This document shows, in pieces, positions 12,855 to 13,680 of a stretch of DNA of 13,680 nucleotides (position 1 is the stretch's first letter; each line of letters begins with the position of its first letter). The position numbers and the translations under genes were made by a program. The DNA lies in assembly GCA_934462885.1 (NCBI GenBank), contig CAKSJC010000027.1, positions 1 to 13,680 of the forward strand, written 5' to 3'. This stretch comes from an uncultured Eubacteriales bacterium. Lineage in GTDB: Bacteria; Bacillota; Clostridia; Oscillospirales; CAG-272. The notes beneath the pieces are model-generated. The model saw nothing but the letters and a program-made list of their open reading frames with translations, made no database searches and was not told the DNA's origin.

Positions 12855-12872
12855 GGTTAGTTGAAGCTAACC
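12855..12872. promoter_or_regulatory. GGTTAG-N6-CTAACC dyad (iron-box-like), copy 2
   Basis: Perfect six-base arms 12855-12860 and 12867-12872 around TTGAAG, ending four bases before the GGGAGG ribosome binding site (12876-12881) of the ABC gene. Same arms and spacing as 8430-8447. As DNA it resembles DtxR/IdeR-type sites; as RNA it would form a small hairpin next to the ribosome binding site. Confidence 0.6.
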
Positions 12873-12890
12873 TGCGGGAGGTAATGATTT

Positions 12891-13680
12891 ATGAAAGAAC
12901 AAAGCCCGGTAGGGCGGATCTGGGAGCTTGGTAAAAAAGAACACGGCAAGCTCATCACGGCGGTTGTTCTTGCCGTAATCGGCGTTGCCTGCGGCATGGT
13001 TCCGTATTTCGCCGCGGCAAAAATCATCATGTTGCTGCTTGCGGGGAGAGCACATTCACAGCGTATCTGCCGTGGCTTTTGGGCGCACTCGTCGGCTATC
13101 TTATCCGCACGGTACTTTACAACGGCGCACTGGGTATTTCCCACAAGGCAACATTCAACATTCTCAAGACTATCCGTCAGAAGCTTCTTGCGAAGCTGCC
13201 GCGACTTCCTCTCGGAACGGTGATGGACACATCAAGCGGCAAACTCAGGGAAACGATCGTCGATCAGGTTGACGGTATGGAAACAACGCTTGCTCACCTC
13301 TTCCCCGAGATGACGGCAAATATCGTCACACCGTTGCTGACGGTTGTTTATCTGTTCATTCTTGACTGGCGGCTCGCGCTCCTGTCGCTTGCGGTATTTC
13401 CGATTGCGTTCGTTTTTATGATGACGGTCATGGGCGGCTACTCCAAGGACTATGAGGACGCTGTCAAGGCGACGGGTGAAATGAGCGGCGCCATGATCGA
13501 GTACATAAACGGTATCGAGGTTATCAAAGCGTTCAATCAAGGCAAAACATCATATACAAAACTCACCGACAAGGTGCGCGCCAATGCGCAGTATTACTAC
13601 GACCGGATGCGCCGCAGCCAGCTCGGCATGTCGATGGCCTATGCCTTCTTCCCGGCGCAGATGCTGACGGTGCTCCCGTT
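12891..13680 (+). pseudogene. ABC exporter half-transporter, frameshifted and cut by the window end
   Basis: ATG 12891, with GGGAGG upstream, begins MKEQSPVGRIWELGKKEHGK and a first transmembrane helix up to KIIMLLLAG. The frame then shifts at the G4 run 13043-13046. Continuing one base back (-1), the other frame is open to the window end and reads as a normal ABC transporter membrane domain: TFTAYLPWLLGALVGYLIR, then SSGKLRETIVDQVDGMETTL (a coupling region), then EYINGIEVIKAFNQG. One extra G would repair it. The nucleotide-binding domain is beyond the window. It resembles exporters that often come as pairs behind a TetR gene, including the YbtP/IrtA-type siderophore group. The break is either a sequence error or a true frameshift; the rest shows no decay, which favours error or a recent event. 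Confidence 0.8.

Noticed and set aside
13041..13051. Programmed -1 frameshift site in the ABC gene
   Set aside because: The sequence GCG GGG AGA does not make a canonical X-XXY-YYZ heptamer, and ABC exporters have no known programmed frameshift at this position.

Overview
The window looks like a chromosomal segment from a low-to-moderate GC Bacillota, most likely a gut-type Clostridia. Supporting signs are strong Shine-Dalgarno sites (AGGAG, GGGAGG), textbook sigma-A promoters (two are perfect TTGACA-N17-TATAAT), a classic tRNA-Asn, intrinsic hairpin-plus-T-run terminators after most units, a CsoR-family regulator, an ECF sigma/DUF4367 pair and a TetR/ABC-exporter pair. No species can be named from sequence alone. 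All credible genes lie on the + strand. By eye the left half (about 600-7300) is more AT-rich than the right half.

Layout. 1-360: a perfect hairpin, about three tandem 63-64 bp repeats, tRNA-Asn(GUU) and its terminator. 534-3078: a metal module, a CsoR-type repressor and a P1B metal-pumping ATPase, each with its own promoter and terminator. The two promoters share an 18-bp CCCC-containing motif; at the pump it forms one arm of a 12-bp inverted repeat around the -10 box. 3145-4700: an ECF sigma factor and an overlapping anti-sigma factor (DUF4367), preceded by a long leader carrying two related, covarying stem-loop repeats. 4829-7142: two predicted lipoproteins, one with copper-amine-oxidase-N-like repeats and one a TolB-like propeller. 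The second has its signal peptide split by a run of seven A's.

7282-8658: a small membrane ORF that looks like the N-terminus of a histidine kinase joined to an ankyrin tail, followed by about 800 bp of broken coding remnants and stray regulatory elements. 8659-11962: a run of four genes: an HSL-type esterase with an odd nucleophile elbow, a second alpha/beta hydrolase, a ketopantoate-reductase-like dehydrogenase and a four-helix membrane protein. 12108-13680: a TetR regulator and an ABC exporter half that is frameshifted at a G-run and leaves the window.

Functionally, the metal module should sense and export a metal ion. The sigma/anti-sigma pair probably answers an envelope signal and may control the lipoproteins next to it. 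The hydrolase/dehydrogenase cluster suggests a small-molecule pathway with no assigned substrate. A GGTTAG-N6-CTAACC dyad, resembling DtxR/IdeR iron boxes, occurs upstream of the hydrolase cluster and directly upstream of the ABC transporter. Three separate coding units are interrupted at homopolymers (A7, A7, G4), so sequence error must be considered before any is called biological.
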